From assembly GCA_963732905.1 (NCBI GenBank), contig CAVTBM010000001.1:496001-560000 (forward strand): a stretch of DNA of 64,000 nucleotides, written 5' to 3'. The position numbers were made by a program, and so were the translations under genes. Shown here one piece after another: positions 35,359 through 44,675 of this stretch (its first letter is position 1; the number at the start of each line of letters is the position of its first letter). The stretch is from DASQZK01 sp963732905 (GTDB lineage: Bacteria; Bacteroidota; Bacteroidia; Bacteroidales; GCA-2748055). Below the pieces are notes generated by a model. It had not been told where the DNA came from and did no database searches. It saw only the letters and a program-made list of their open reading frames with translations.

Positions 35359-36444
35359 ATGAAGATAAAACTACTACCCTTTTTATGTCTGTTATGCTTC
35401 CCCACGCTGTTAAAAGCCCAGGCGGATTTCAGACCCGGATACATAATTACCACTTCACTCGATACTGTCTTTGGCGGGATTGATTCCCGGAATGCTGTGT
35501 TTATGGGGCAGGTATGCAGAATGAAAACGGATAAAGGTGAAATAAAGCTATTTTATCCTTCTGATATTTTCGGTTACCGGATCACAGACGGCACATATTA
35601 TGTTTCAAGAGAAATAAACAGCCGGAAAATCTTTTTGGAAGTTCTGGTAAAAGGCAAAGTTGGCATATACTTCTCCAGTGATGAAAACGGAGACCACTAT
35701 TATATTGATAAGGATGATATGCCTCTGAGAGAGTTGCCGTTTACCAGGGGAGCAACCTACAAGGACGGGAAACAGGTATACATTGAAAGTAAGTCTCACA
35801 TCGCCATACTGAATTTTTATATGCAGGATGCCCCTCAGCTTAGGAGTGAGATATATAACCTTGGTCAGCCTGATCGCCATAATTTAATTAAGTTAGCTGA
35901 AGACTATCAAAATATCGTGAACAAGGATGAAAGCCCGGTATTTTACGAAAAGAGGCTTCCACTCGTAAAACTGTCGGTTGAGCCTTTCTGGGGTTATATT
36001 AAGTACAGGAATCACGAGAACGCAGTGAGCGAGATGGGAGGGAACATATATATTCGAGCCTCAGGCACAAATGACAGGCTTTATTTCAAATCAGGTCTGA
36101 ATTATCATAGATTATCTCAGGAAGACGTCCCTTACAGAGTGTTTAAAATTCCGGTTCAGTTACAATATATATATCCGGCATACAGGTTCAAGCCAAAAGC
36201 CGGTTTAGGGTTTAATTTAATTCTTATAAGAGGAATAGATCATGCTTACAATAATATGGCTCATACACTTTCTTTTAATGCCGGATTTATTTATGAGATC
36301 AGTAATATCATAAGTTTCAGTACAAATTTTAGTTCTGATTTCACTCCCCTGCTTACACCTCAATCTGATTTTTTTATTACAAAAGGCTATAAATTAGGAG
36401 TAATCTCATCTTCTCTTGATGTGGGATTGTATATTGCATTATAG
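35359..36444 (+). CDS. Secreted/outer-membrane beta-barrel-like protein, unknown
   Basis: This 361-residue protein has a signal peptide (KIKLLPFLCLLCFPTLLKAQ). The mature N-terminus (FRPGYIITTSLDTVFGGIDSRN) resembles small beta domains seen in Bacteroidota surface proteins that take a Y-I-x-T-x-x-x-D-T start. The C-terminal ~170 residues alternate strands (KLSVEPFWGYIKYRNH, LYFKSGLNYHRLS, FKIPVQLQYIYPAYRFKPKAGLGFNLI, SLDVGLYIAL), as in outer-membrane barrels. I do not recognise a named family, and I do not assign a function. It follows the CLC gene by 193 bp and may be separate. Confidence 0.7.
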   Translation: MKIKLLPFLCLLCFPTLLKAQADFRPGYIITTSLDTVFGGIDSRNAVFMGQVCRMKTDKGEIKLFYPSDIFGYRITDGTYYVSREINSRKIFLEVLVKGKVGIYFSSDENGDHYYIDKDDMPLRELPFTRGATYKDGKQVYIESKSHIAILNFYMQDAPQLRSEIYNLGQPDRHNLIKLAEDYQNIVNKDESPVFYEKRLPLVKLSVEPFWGYIKYRNHENAVSEMGGNIYIRASGTNDRLYFKSGLNYHRLSQEDVPYRVFKIPVQLQYIYPAYRFKPKAGLGFNLILIRGIDHAYNNMAHTLSFNAGFIYEISNIISFSTNFSSDFTPLLTPQSDFFITKGYKLGVISSSLDVGLYIAL

Positions 36445-36550
36445 CCTTGTGCCCGAAAATAAAAGTGCTTTGGTGAGTTGCTCACTTCGGTATTCACTAT
36501 TCATCTGCCCATTAAATTACGGATGAACATGAATACTACGATTGCTGATT

Positions 36551-37924
36551 TCACTTCCACGCCGGGGCCTTATTCAAAACCGCCTGTAAAGAATCACGAA
36601 TAGCCGTCTGTTGCCGATCCATACTCCCGGCAGGAAGAGGATGCTCTTCGAGGACGTCTTCGGACAGGTCAAAGAATTTGCCATCCTGGTAAAGTTTATA
36701 ACGGATATTCCTGGCAAACCGGTTGCGGAATTTGTTCACCTTCGGGCTCCACCTGGGATCATAATTTACAAAAGCGGTTTGCCGGTTGAATGTGCCGGAG
36801 TCATTGAGAAGACTGTAGAAACTCTTTCCATCCACTTCCACCGTTTTTCCGGCAATTTCGGCAAGGGTAGGGTAAAAGTCACTGAATTCAACCAGGCCGC
36901 TATATATTCGGGTCCTGGTTATTTTTGCAGGCCAGTGGATAACCAGGGGTACCTGTGTGCCTGCATCAATTGTGTTTCCTTTACCTCCACGTATTGTGTC
37001 GCCTCTGGTGCGGGAAACAATAGATGTATTCGTTCCGTTGTCCCCGGTGAAGATCAGGATGGTGTTGTTGTCGAGGCCTGTTTGGACCAGTTTGTCATGA
37101 ATTTTCCCAACGATCTTATCAGTATAGGCTACCATATCCCTGAAATAAGCAGTATCTTTTTTATACCGGCCAGCCCTGTCACTCCATGTTTTTGACTCCG
37201 GCGTAGGTACAAATGGATCGTGAACCAGGACCATCGGGTAATAAATAAAAAAAGGTTTATCCTTGTTCCTGTCAATAAAGTCGAGGATATATTTACTGAA
37301 AACATCCGGGCCATAGCTGTCTTTATTCCGGGGTAAAAAGGAGCCGTTTTGCTGGATCATGGGTTCGGCGTATCGCTCACCTTCCTTTTTATTTTTTGTG
37401 AGCTGCCAAAGACAATACTCGTCGAAACCAAAATGGAGGGGACGATTTACATCATTCCAATCGGTAATCTTTTCCTTATAACTAATACCGTTGAGTTGCC
37501 ATTTCCCGGCTATGCAGGTTACATAACCGGCATCGTGCATGATGTTGCCGAATGTGGTCTGACCGGGATTCAGGTAATCGAAATATTCGTAGTTCCGGTA
37601 ATTGTAAAGTCCGGTCATGATCTTCACCCGCGAAGGCGTGCACAACGGTTGCGAAATGCAATGCGTAAATCGGATGCCGTGGGCGGCAAGACTGTCGATC
37701 TGCGGAGTGGAATAGGAAAGACTGCCATTGCTGCTAAGACATTCATATCCCATATCGTCGGCCATGATCAGGATGATGTTGGGTTTATCCGGATCGTGTG
37801 GTTTTGGTCCGGAACAGGAATTCATTCCTGCCAGGGCAACAGGAATGATCAAAAACGAAGGCAGGAAGGATCTTAATCCTGGTTCACTTTTACCGGATGG
37901 AAAGCTGGTCTGATCTTTCATCAT
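36551..37924 (-). CDS. Arylsulfatase-family lipoprotein
   Basis: This 457-residue protein has a lipoprotein-like N-terminus with Cys37 (AGMNSCSGP) after a longer-than-usual basic lead. The sulfatase core starts with NIILIMADDMGYECL, where the DD pair binds calcium. The active-site signature CTPSR (95-99) is the Cys that anaerobic or aerobic maturases convert to formylglycine. Later ligands include TGDNG and GTQVPLVIHWPAK. Such enzymes hydrolyse sulfate esters from glycans or other sulfated substrates outside the cytoplasm. The substrate is unknown. The gene is single and converges with the barrel protein gene. Confidence 0.92.
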   Translation of the reverse strand: MMKDQTSFPSGKSEPGLRSFLPSFLIIPVALAGMNSCSGPKPHDPDKPNIILIMADDMGYECLSSNGSLSYSTPQIDSLAAHGIRFTHCISQPLCTPSRVKIMTGLYNYRNYEYFDYLNPGQTTFGNIMHDAGYVTCIAGKWQLNGISYKEKITDWNDVNRPLHFGFDEYCLWQLTKNKKEGERYAEPMIQQNGSFLPRNKDSYGPDVFSKYILDFIDRNKDKPFFIYYPMVLVHDPFVPTPESKTWSDRAGRYKKDTAYFRDMVAYTDKIVGKIHDKLVQTGLDNNTILIFTGDNGTNTSIVSRTRGDTIRGGKGNTIDAGTQVPLVIHWPAKITRTRIYSGLVEFSDFYPTLAEIAGKTVEVDGKSFYSLLNDSGTFNRQTAFVNYDPRWSPKVNKFRNRFARNIRYKLYQDGKFFDLSEDVLEEHPLPAGSMDRQQTAIRDSLQAVLNKAPAWK

Positions 37925-38293
37925 TTTAGATTGAACTATTTTTAAAACCTGGCTTCACGACGCCTTAAGGATGATCGTCTTATAATGGATGCTTGGGTAC
38001 TTATACAAAAATAAATGATTTTTTGAAAACCAGGTGTATAACCCACTCATCATCTGTCTTACCCAAACTTCGTTTAATGCCGTTCAGAATATTTGAAAAT
38101 GCGGGATAGGAATTTCAGACTGCCCTCAGCTCAGTCTCATTCTCTTTTACATCTCTCTTTACTTTACCGGAAAATGGCGGAATATTGAAGAAATGCCTGT
38201 CGTAGCCAAAGAGAAAAATTCACGGGACTTTGAAACGAAAAAAATTTATTATAAAAGTTTGTTATATATCGGAAAATTATATATATTTACTTC
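37925..38293. other. Intergenic region upstream of padR
   Basis: It divides the sulfatase and PadR genes and contains the promoter below. I see no gene in it. Confidence 0.4.
38258..38289 (+). promoter_or_regulatory. Promoter and possible autoregulatory site of the PadR unit
   Basis: A -33 element TTTG (38258-38261) and a -7-like TATATTTA (38282-38289) have the canonical 20-bp spacing. The spacer is AT-rich and includes TTATATAT twice (38262-38269 and 38277-38284), which could be a PadR site. PadR proteins usually repress their own promoter, but this site is not proven. Confidence 0.5.
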
Positions 38294-38644
38294 ATGATAT
38301 CAAATGAACTGCTCAAAGGAACTCTTAAAACGATCGTTTTAAACCTGTTATCTAATCATGACAGGATGTACGGTTATGAAATCACCAGGGAAGTGGAAAA
38401 GATTTCCCAGGGAAAAATACAGTTGACCTGGGGTGCCCTGTATCCGACCTTGCATAAAATGGAAGCCGACGGATTGATCCTTTCTGAAGAGTATAAGATC
38501 GGTAAACGTGTCAGAAAGTACTACCATCTTACTCCGGAAGGGAAAAAGACATCGCAGGATAAATTGGAAGAGTTTGTTGATTTCGTAAGGATCATGAGAG
38601 GGCTTCTAAAACCTTCGCCAGGACTGAACCTGAATTATGAATGA
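38294..38644 (+). CDS. PadR-family transcriptional regulator
   Basis: This 116-residue winged-helix protein starts MISNELLKGTLKTIVLNLLSNHDRMYGYEITREVEK, the PadR signature G-x-x-l-x-x-x-x-L-x-x-x-p-x-Y-G-Y-e-i. The segment LTWGALYPTLHKMEADGLI holds the recognition helix, and VRKYYHLTPEGKK the wing. PadR proteins sense small molecules or stress and repress nearby genes. The 3' end overlaps the next gene by 8 bp, so it and the membrane protein are a coupled pair. Confidence 0.93.
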   Translation: MISNELLKGTLKTIVLNLLSNHDRMYGYEITREVEKISQGKIQLTWGALYPTLHKMEADGLILSEEYKIGKRVRKYYHLTPEGKKTSQDKLEEFVDFVRIMRGLLKPSPGLNLNYE

Positions 38645-40094
38645 ACTAACCCGGAAAGAAATCGACCGGATTTCAGACGACATAGACCGGCAGGGACTGA
38701 CCTATACCAGGCTGAAAAATGAGATCCTGGATCATATCTGTTGTCAGGTCGAAGCCGGGATGGAGACAGGTCTTTCGTTTAATGATGCCTATACAAAAGT
38801 CAGGGAGGAAATGGGGAAACATCGCATCAGGCAGATCCAGGATGAAACCCTCACCTTAATCAGTAAAAAATACCGAAGAATGAAAAGATTGATGTATGTA
38901 TTTGGTGTTGCAGCACCGGTTCTGCTTCTTTCTGCTGCTACCTTTAAAATCATGCACTGGCAGGGCAGTGGTCTGTTGATCAGTCTTGCCCTTCTTCTTA
39001 CCGGTGCTATATTTCTGCCGCTTTTGGTCATGGTCAGGATCAGGGATACCCGGCGACAGGACGAGGCCGTGCCCACAGGACTTTACATCACCGGACTGAT
39101 TTCGGGCACTTTAACGATTATAGGAGCTATGTTCAAGATCCAGCATTGGGCAGGAGCCAGCATCCTCCTCACGCTGGGAATGGTGTTGCTGGGATTTGTT
39201 TTTATGCCCGTACTGGCTTCCGTAAAAATTAGAAAGGCCCGTAAAGATGGCCAGGCCGTCAATAAACTATTTTTGATCGGCGGAGTAATAGCCGGTATTC
39301 TCATCATTACCGGAACTTTATTCAAGATTATGCACTGGCAGGGTGCAGGTATTATCATCATGGTTTCATGGTCAATTGTCGCTGTCATTCTTCTGCCTCT
39401 CCTTGTCCTTACCCGGTTAAAGCAGAAAGAGAACAAAATCGATAATTTCACTGCAACCCTGCTGATATCCATTGCCATTGCCATTGTGGTAATGCTGTGG
39501 ATGAGAAGTGTACCTCGTGCGGTGATTGCAGGATTTACGATAACAGAGTCCAATATGAATGAAAATGCCAGATACTTTAATCACCGGGTTGAGATCTTGC
39601 GGCATTCCATGGAACTTTCCGAAACAGATCATGATATAAACCCTGTAAATTCATTCTTTAACGAATCAGAAAAATTATCGGACTATATTAATTCGTTATT
39701 GTCTGAAATGCTTCCGCAGTTATCAGGTCAAAAGGTTGCCACTCCCGATTCATCCGTTCAGAGTGATCTCTACAATGCACGCTTCATGGAGAACCGGGAT
39801 GTGGCTTACAAAACGATTGTAGTTATTCATGGAGACGAACTGTACCACCTCCTCATGAATTTCAGGGATTCTGCAATGCGACTTACCAATGACCCCGACC
39901 TCAGATCGTATATCGAGTTCCAGTTTAAGCTGGCAACACCTCTTGGAGACAGCAAAGAATCATGGGCAAAATATTATTTTACCGGGCCCTTTCTCCAGTC
40001 CGCTGCGGTACTCAGGATGTACCAGTCCACAGTCAGGATCATCGAATGTGAACTGTTAAGAGAACTTGCTGCGAAAAAAGACAGAAAAATATAA
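38637..40094 (+). CDS. Membrane protein with three GldL-like 63-residue repeats, PadR-linked
   Basis: This 485-residue protein begins with a helical cytoplasmic domain (~1-75, LKNEILDHICCQVEAG and YTKVREEMG) of the type seen in PadR-linked membrane proteins. Three repeats follow, each ending a TM helix with FKIMHWQG or FKIQHWAG (103-110, 166-173, 229-236), spaced exactly 63 residues, for about six TM helices. A seventh helix (~272-289) precedes a soluble C-terminal domain (~290-485). The F-K-I-x-H-W-x-G motif is the core of the GldL N-terminal domain of the gliding/T9SS motor. GldL itself has one copy and is about 220 residues long. I do not know a function. It could be a regulated membrane-stress or motor-related protein. 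Confidence 0.75.
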   Translation: MNELTRKEIDRISDDIDRQGLTYTRLKNEILDHICCQVEAGMETGLSFNDAYTKVREEMGKHRIRQIQDETLTLISKKYRRMKRLMYVFGVAAPVLLLSAATFKIMHWQGSGLLISLALLLTGAIFLPLLVMVRIRDTRRQDEAVPTGLYITGLISGTLTIIGAMFKIQHWAGASILLTLGMVLLGFVFMPVLASVKIRKARKDGQAVNKLFLIGGVIAGILIITGTLFKIMHWQGAGIIIMVSWSIVAVILLPLLVLTRLKQKENKIDNFTATLLISIAIAIVVMLWMRSVPRAVIAGFTITESNMNENARYFNHRVEILRHSMELSETDHDINPVNSFFNESEKLSDYINSLLSEMLPQLSGQKVATPDSSVQSDLYNARFMENRDVAYKTIVVIHGDELYHLLMNFRDSAMRLTNDPDLRSYIEFQFKLATPLGDSKESWAKYYFTGPFLQSAAVLRMYQSTVRIIECELLRELAAKKDRKI

Positions 40095-40484
40095 GAATTG
40101 CCATACAATGAGCTGAAACGGAACGGTTCTTTCTAAAACAAATAACGTCTTTTAAAGACCACACCAAATTACTTTGCTTTTATATCATAAAGGCAGGCTC
40201 CGGTCTGAAGATCCCGGTAAGTCATCCCTGAAGCAGTTTCTGCATACCTTTTATGCAAATAGTGTCGTTCCAGAATCTTTTTGAAGATTTAACCCTATTA
40301 TCATATCGTTTAATTTTGACAATAGCGTAAATTTATGCTTCAAAAACCATGAATAAAAACGAGCCTTCCTTTGAAACAAAAAGAAAAGGTTCCGCATTCT
40401 GGTCTGTCCAACAGGAACGTCAGTCATGTCAGCCAGGAAAATGGATCAGTCTCCAGCTTCCGCAAATTATTAAATATTAATATC
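40095..40484. other. Intergenic region with a -7 box and a small upstream ORF
   Basis: The stretch contains TAATTTTG at 40311-40318, a TAnnTTTG match. It also contains an ATG-initiated 43-codon ORF (40349-40480) that ends 4 bp before the secreted-protein start. I see no other feature. Confidence 0.4.
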
Positions 40485-41156
40485 ATGAAATTCCATTCAG
40501 TCATTTTCCGTAAATTTCAAAAACTCCACATTCATACAGGGTTTATTTCCGGGATACTTCTGCTTATCACGGCCGGAGTGAATGCACAATACAGGCCTCC
40601 GCTGTTTTTCCGGGAAGACTGGAAAGAGATCCCCGCTGCCACACCCGTTACACAGGAACATGTGGCAAACCCTGATTTGATCCTGGCACTCTACGGACCT
40701 GGAAGCGACAGCATTAAAAAAAGCCATCATGAACAACCCTCTGACGATCCTTATTATATATGGTCGGGATTATGCCTTGCAAATTGGGCGGTGACCCTGA
40801 TAGACAAACAGAATTACGCTGACCTGAGCCGGTATGCTAAAATCCGCTGGAGATCAAAACAGAGCGGATTCAGGCAGATGCACATCATTCTGAAACTGGC
40901 TGACGGCACCTGGCTCGTGAGTGATGAATCGGACGGTTCATCGAAAGACTGGCGGATCCGTGAATTCAATATCATGGATATCCATTGGTACATCCTGTCT
41001 GTTAAAGATGTATATGAAGGCAAACCGGTGATTAACCCTGACCTCACCCGTGTCGACGAGATCGGGGTTACCGATCTTATGCCCGGTGGACAGAGTGATG
41101 CCTGCTCACGCCTCGACTGGATCGAAGTGTACGGCTTTCCTGTTCATCGGGAGTGA
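40485..41156 (+). CDS. Secreted protein of unknown function
   Basis: The frame is open from a TTG at 40371, but the ATG at 40485 gives a normal signal-peptide-bearing start (KFHSVIFRKFQKLHIHTGFISGILLLITAGVNAQ), so I use it (223 residues). The mature part (FFREDWKEIPAATPVTQEHVANPDLILALYGPGSDSI and LSRYAKIRWRSKQSGFRQMHIILKLADGTWLVSDES) looks like a beta-sandwich similar to LamG or glycan-binding modules. I do not recognise the family. It is 136 bp upstream of the Nramp-related gene and may be the exported component of that cassette. Confidence 0.65.
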   Translation: MKFHSVIFRKFQKLHIHTGFISGILLLITAGVNAQYRPPLFFREDWKEIPAATPVTQEHVANPDLILALYGPGSDSIKKSHHEQPSDDPYYIWSGLCLANWAVTLIDKQNYADLSRYAKIRWRSKQSGFRQMHIILKLADGTWLVSDESDGSSKDWRIREFNIMDIHWYILSVKDVYEGKPVINPDLTRVDEIGVTDLMPGGQSDACSRLDWIEVYGFPVHRE

Positions 41157-41292
41157 TAAGGAAAATGCGGAACCTGGAAGGGTAACCCGGAGGAACTGCT
41201 AATGGCAGAAGATCGCAGAATCACAAATATCGACCTGAGTTAACTCCCAAGACAAGAATTAATTTATCATATAGAAAATTTTAAGTTGTTTT

Positions 41293-42516
41293 ATGTTCGG
41301 GAAAATTAAGGAGACACTTAAATCAATTGGTCCGGGTTTTATTATTGCTTCAGTGGTACTGGGCCCCGGCAGCATTACCGTAGCTTCCCGGATTGGCTCC
41401 GGGTATGGATACAAGTTTTTATGGGTCATCCTGATTTCTGCAATCTTCATGGTGACGTATACCTCCATGGGAACCCGGTTTGGTGTTTCCAGTGACCGTT
41501 CAATACTCCGGGCCATTGCCGGCAGATACGGCCGGTGGTTCGCCGTTTTAATAGGGATTTCGGCTTTTATTTCAGCATCAAGCTTTCAGTTTGGCAACAA
41601 TCTTGGCATTGCCATTGGTATGGAAGGCATCACGGGCATCAGTGAACATGTATGGCCTTTGATTTTCACCCCTGTGGGTATCGTGCTTATATTCGTCGCA
41701 AAAAATCTATATAAACTGATAGAGAAGCTGATGATGATCCTGGTGATGACCATGATCATTGCCTTCTTTATTAATCTGATCCTGACCAAACCGGATATCG
41801 GAGATTTTGCAAAAGGATTTATACCTCATGCATTCTCCATGAAACAACTGGATGTGATGGTCGCACTGGTAGCCACATCGTTTTCCCTTCAGGCAGCCAT
41901 ATACCAGCCTTACCTCGCACAGGACAAAGGGTGGAAACTCTCTAATCTCCGGAAAAGCCTGAATGATACCTATATGGGAATTTTTCTGCTGGCCCTGATT
42001 ACAGGCATGATTATAACGACATCAGCTGCTGCCCTGAAGCCCATGGGTATAGTGGTAAACTCGGCTGCAGACATGGCTCTTCAGCTTGAAGCCTTATTCG
42101 GAAGTTTTGCAAAGATCATTTTCAGTTTCGGCCTCTGTGCTGCAGCTTTTTCATCCTTGATGGTCAATGCCGTGATGGGAGGGGGGCTGTTATCCGATGG
42201 TTTGGGACTTGGACGTTCAATGAATGAAAAAATGCCAAAGGTATTTACGGTGATCATTCTCCTGTTAGGCATGGTCATCGCCGTATTTTTCAAGGGAGAC
42301 GTCATTTATGCCTTAATTATGGCCCAGGCTTCTTCAATACTGGCTGTTCCGCTGATTGCCCTGGGTTTGTTCCTGGTCCTTAACAACAAACAGATGATGG
42401 GGAACCTTAAGAACAATTTTTTGCAGAACATCATTGCCATTGCCGGCTTCGTGGTCATTTGCATCATGGTTTACTTTATGTACCGCAAGCTGATCGGGTT
42501 TATTGGCTCCGTTTAA
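41293..42516 (+). CDS. Nramp-related transporter lacking the canonical metal-binding motifs
   Basis: This 407-residue membrane protein has about eleven TM helices and the LeuT-like Nramp pattern (GPGFIIASVVLGPGSITVASRIGSGYGYKFLW). In canonical Nramp/MntH the first helix carries DPGN and the sixth MPH. Here the equivalents are GPGS and SFSLQAAIYQPYL, so the Asp, Asn and Met that bind Mn2+ or Fe2+ are all missing. It therefore belongs with Nramp-related proteins whose substrate may be another cation or a small molecule. The gene begins the cluster with an epimerase-like and a DHDPS-like gene, so it may import a carbon substrate or cofactor for them. Confidence 0.85.
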   Translation: MFGKIKETLKSIGPGFIIASVVLGPGSITVASRIGSGYGYKFLWVILISAIFMVTYTSMGTRFGVSSDRSILRAIAGRYGRWFAVLIGISAFISASSFQFGNNLGIAIGMEGITGISEHVWPLIFTPVGIVLIFVAKNLYKLIEKLMMILVMTMIIAFFINLILTKPDIGDFAKGFIPHAFSMKQLDVMVALVATSFSLQAAIYQPYLAQDKGWKLSNLRKSLNDTYMGIFLLALITGMIITTSAAALKPMGIVVNSAADMALQLEALFGSFAKIIFSFGLCAAAFSSLMVNAVMGGGLLSDGLGLGRSMNEKMPKVFTVIILLLGMVIAVFFKGDVIYALIMAQASSILAVPLIALGLFLVLNNKQMMGNLKNNFLQNIIAIAGFVVICIMVYFMYRKLIGFIGSV

Positions 42517-42547
42517 AACAGATTATTTAACACAGGAGGATTTCACC

Positions 42548-43585
42548 ATGTTAAAATACCCTGAAAAGATCTCAGATGAAGAACAGCTGGAAGAATTATT
42601 ATCCAGGCCGTCTTCTGAAGCCATAAAATTATTTAGCGAGACAGATGGAGACATCCTTTTTCTCGGCATTGCGGGAAAAATCGGACCTGCTTTGGCCCGG
42701 ATGGCTAAAAGGGCTTGTCATGAGGCGGGAGTTAAGAAGCGTATTGTTGGTGTCTCCCAGTTCAGAGACGATGAACTTCGTAAACAAATTGAGAAAACAG
42801 GTATCGAGACCATACAGGGCAGCCTCCTGGATCCTGAATTTACCAGTTCGCTGCCTGAAATAAAGAATGTATTTTTTCTTGCTGGTACGAAATTCGGTTC
42901 TGAAGAGAATCCGGCTTTAACCTGGGCCGTCAACACATATATGCCAGCCATGGTTGCTGAGCATTTCAAAGACTCACGGATCGTTGCTTTTTCAACGGGT
43001 TGTGTTTATCCACTTGTAACGGTTGAGTCCGGTGGTTCAAAAGAATCAGATATGCCGGAACCGGTTGGAGAATATGCCCAATCTTGCCTGGGCAGGGAAA
43101 GAATGTTTGAATTTGGAAGTCTTCAGCATAATACAAAAGTCACACTTATCAGGCTGAATTACTCGGTTGAATTACGTTACGGTGTCATCGTAGATATTGC
43201 TGTAAAGGTTATGAACGACGAACCGGTTGACCTTCGGATGGGTTATTTCAATGTGATATGGCAGGGCGATATGAACGATATGGTCTTACGTTCGCTCGAA
43301 TTGTGCAACAGTCCGGCAAAAATTCTTAATATCACCGGGCAGGAAATTATTCCTGTGCGTGATGTTGCTATGGCATTTGGGAAATATTTCGGTGTAACAC
43401 CGAAATTTATTTATGAAGAGGCTGAGACCGCCCTTCTCAGTAATCCCGGTGAAGCTGTTAATTTGTTCGGACATCCCGGGGTACCTGTGGTGAAAGTGAT
43501 AGAATGGACGGCTGAATGGATGAAAAGTGGTGGAAAACTATCGGGGAAGCCAACTCATTTTGAAGTCAGGGATGGAAAATATTAA
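42548..43585 (+). CDS. NAD(P)-dependent epimerase/dehydratase-like protein without catalytic Lys
   Basis: The frame is open from 42503, which overlaps the transporter, but the ATG at 42548 follows AGGAGG at the right distance, so I choose it (345 residues). The Rossmann motif GIAGKIG (40-46) binds the dinucleotide. The later segments FSTGCVYP and YAQSCLGRERMFEFG match the SDR epimerase family, except that the usual YxxxK reads YAQSC, so the catalytic Lys is Cys. The enzyme may be a binding or redirected SDR. It lies between the Nramp-related gene and the DHDPS-like gene (14-bp overlap with the latter). Its product may be processed by the latter. Confidence 0.85.
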   Translation: MLKYPEKISDEEQLEELLSRPSSEAIKLFSETDGDILFLGIAGKIGPALARMAKRACHEAGVKKRIVGVSQFRDDELRKQIEKTGIETIQGSLLDPEFTSSLPEIKNVFFLAGTKFGSEENPALTWAVNTYMPAMVAEHFKDSRIVAFSTGCVYPLVTVESGGSKESDMPEPVGEYAQSCLGRERMFEFGSLQHNTKVTLIRLNYSVELRYGVIVDIAVKVMNDEPVDLRMGYFNVIWQGDMNDMVLRSLELCNSPAKILNITGQEIIPVRDVAMAFGKYFGVTPKFIYEEAETALLSNPGEAVNLFGHPGVPVVKVIEWTAEWMKSGGKLSGKPTHFEVRDGKY

Positions 43586-44675
43586 AACCGGATATGCTAT
43601 GAAACGCTCTGAATTACCCCTCGGCATTGTCGATGCGTTGCACCGGGGAACCGTGATACCGGCTCTTCCCCTGGCGCTGAATGCAGAACGGAAGCTTGAT
43701 GCAAGACGTCAGCGGGCATTAATGCGGTATTACCTTGATGCAGGAGCTGGAGGAGTAGCCGTGGCTGTGCACACAACCCAGTTTGAAATTCGTCTGCCCG
43801 AGGTGGGTTTGTTCGAACCGGTGCTGCAGATTGCTTCTGAGGAATTTGACAAGTATCAGAAGGATACCGGCAAACTACCGGTACGGATCGCCGGTGTCAT
43901 CGGTAAAACAAAACAGGCCGTGTCTGAAGCCCGTCTTGCAATGGAAAAAGGCTATCATGCGGTTTTATTAAGCCTGGCTGCATTATCCGGTGCCGGTAAT
44001 GCTTCATTGCTTGAACATTGCAGACGTGTGGCTGAAGTCATGCCTGTCGTAGGTTTCTATCTCCAACCGGCTGTTGGAGGAAGGACGCTGGATGTTGACT
44101 TCTGGCGTGAATTTGCCCGGATCGAAAATGTGATAGCCATAAAGATGGCCCCTTTTAACCGTTATCAGACGCTCGACGTGGTTCGTGGAGTCATTGAGTC
44201 AGGGCGTTCCGAAGAGATCGATCTGTACACCGGGAATGATGATAATATTTTGGTGGACCTGTTGTCGGAATTTCAGTTTTCCTTCAAAGGGAAGATCATA
44301 AGGAAACGCGTCGCAGGTGGATTACTCGGACACTGGGCAGTATGGACAAAAACCGCGGTGACATTACTCGAGCGAATACGGGACGGCGAGTTTGACAATG
44401 ATGTCAGGAAGACTCTTTCCCTGGCTCATCAGATCACTGACAGCAATGCAGCCTTTTTTGACGCCGCAAATGATTTTAAGGGCTGTATTGTGGGGCTTCA
44501 TGAAGTACTCCGCCGTCAGGGCCTGCTGGAGGGAATTTGGACACTGAACGACAATGAAGTGCTGAGCCCACAACAGAGAAAAGAAATTGACCGGGTATAT
44601 GAAGTCTATCCGGATCTGAACGACGATGCTTTCGTCAGGGGTCATCTGGACAAATGGCTTGGAACCACTGGCTGA
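43572..44675 (+). CDS. DHDPS-family aldolase/lyase
   Basis: The frame opens at 43527, but I use the Met at 43572 (a start at 43599 is also possible). Numbering from 43527, Tyr178 in GFYLQPAVGG and Schiff-base Lys206 in NVIAIKMAPF are spaced 28 residues apart, exactly like Tyr133 and Lys161 in E. coli DHDPS. Thr and Gly segments early in the barrel (ALPLALNAERKLDARRQRALM, AGAGGVAVAVHTTQ) are family-typical. Such proteins form pyruvate-derived or other aldol/retro-aldol products with a Lys Schiff base, for example keto-deoxy sugar acids. The exact substrate is unknown. It overlaps the epimerase-like gene by 14 bp, so the two are translationally coupled. Confidence 0.88.
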   Translation: MENIKTGYAMKRSELPLGIVDALHRGTVIPALPLALNAERKLDARRQRALMRYYLDAGAGGVAVAVHTTQFEIRLPEVGLFEPVLQIASEEFDKYQKDTGKLPVRIAGVIGKTKQAVSEARLAMEKGYHAVLLSLAALSGAGNASLLEHCRRVAEVMPVVGFYLQPAVGGRTLDVDFWREFARIENVIAIKMAPFNRYQTLDVVRGVIESGRSEEIDLYTGNDDNILVDLLSEFQFSFKGKIIRKRVAGGLLGHWAVWTKTAVTLLERIRDGEFDNDVRKTLSLAHQITDSNAAFFDAANDFKGCIVGLHEVLRRQGLLEGIWTLNDNEVLSPQQRKEIDRVYEVYPDLNDDAFVRGHLDKWLGTTG

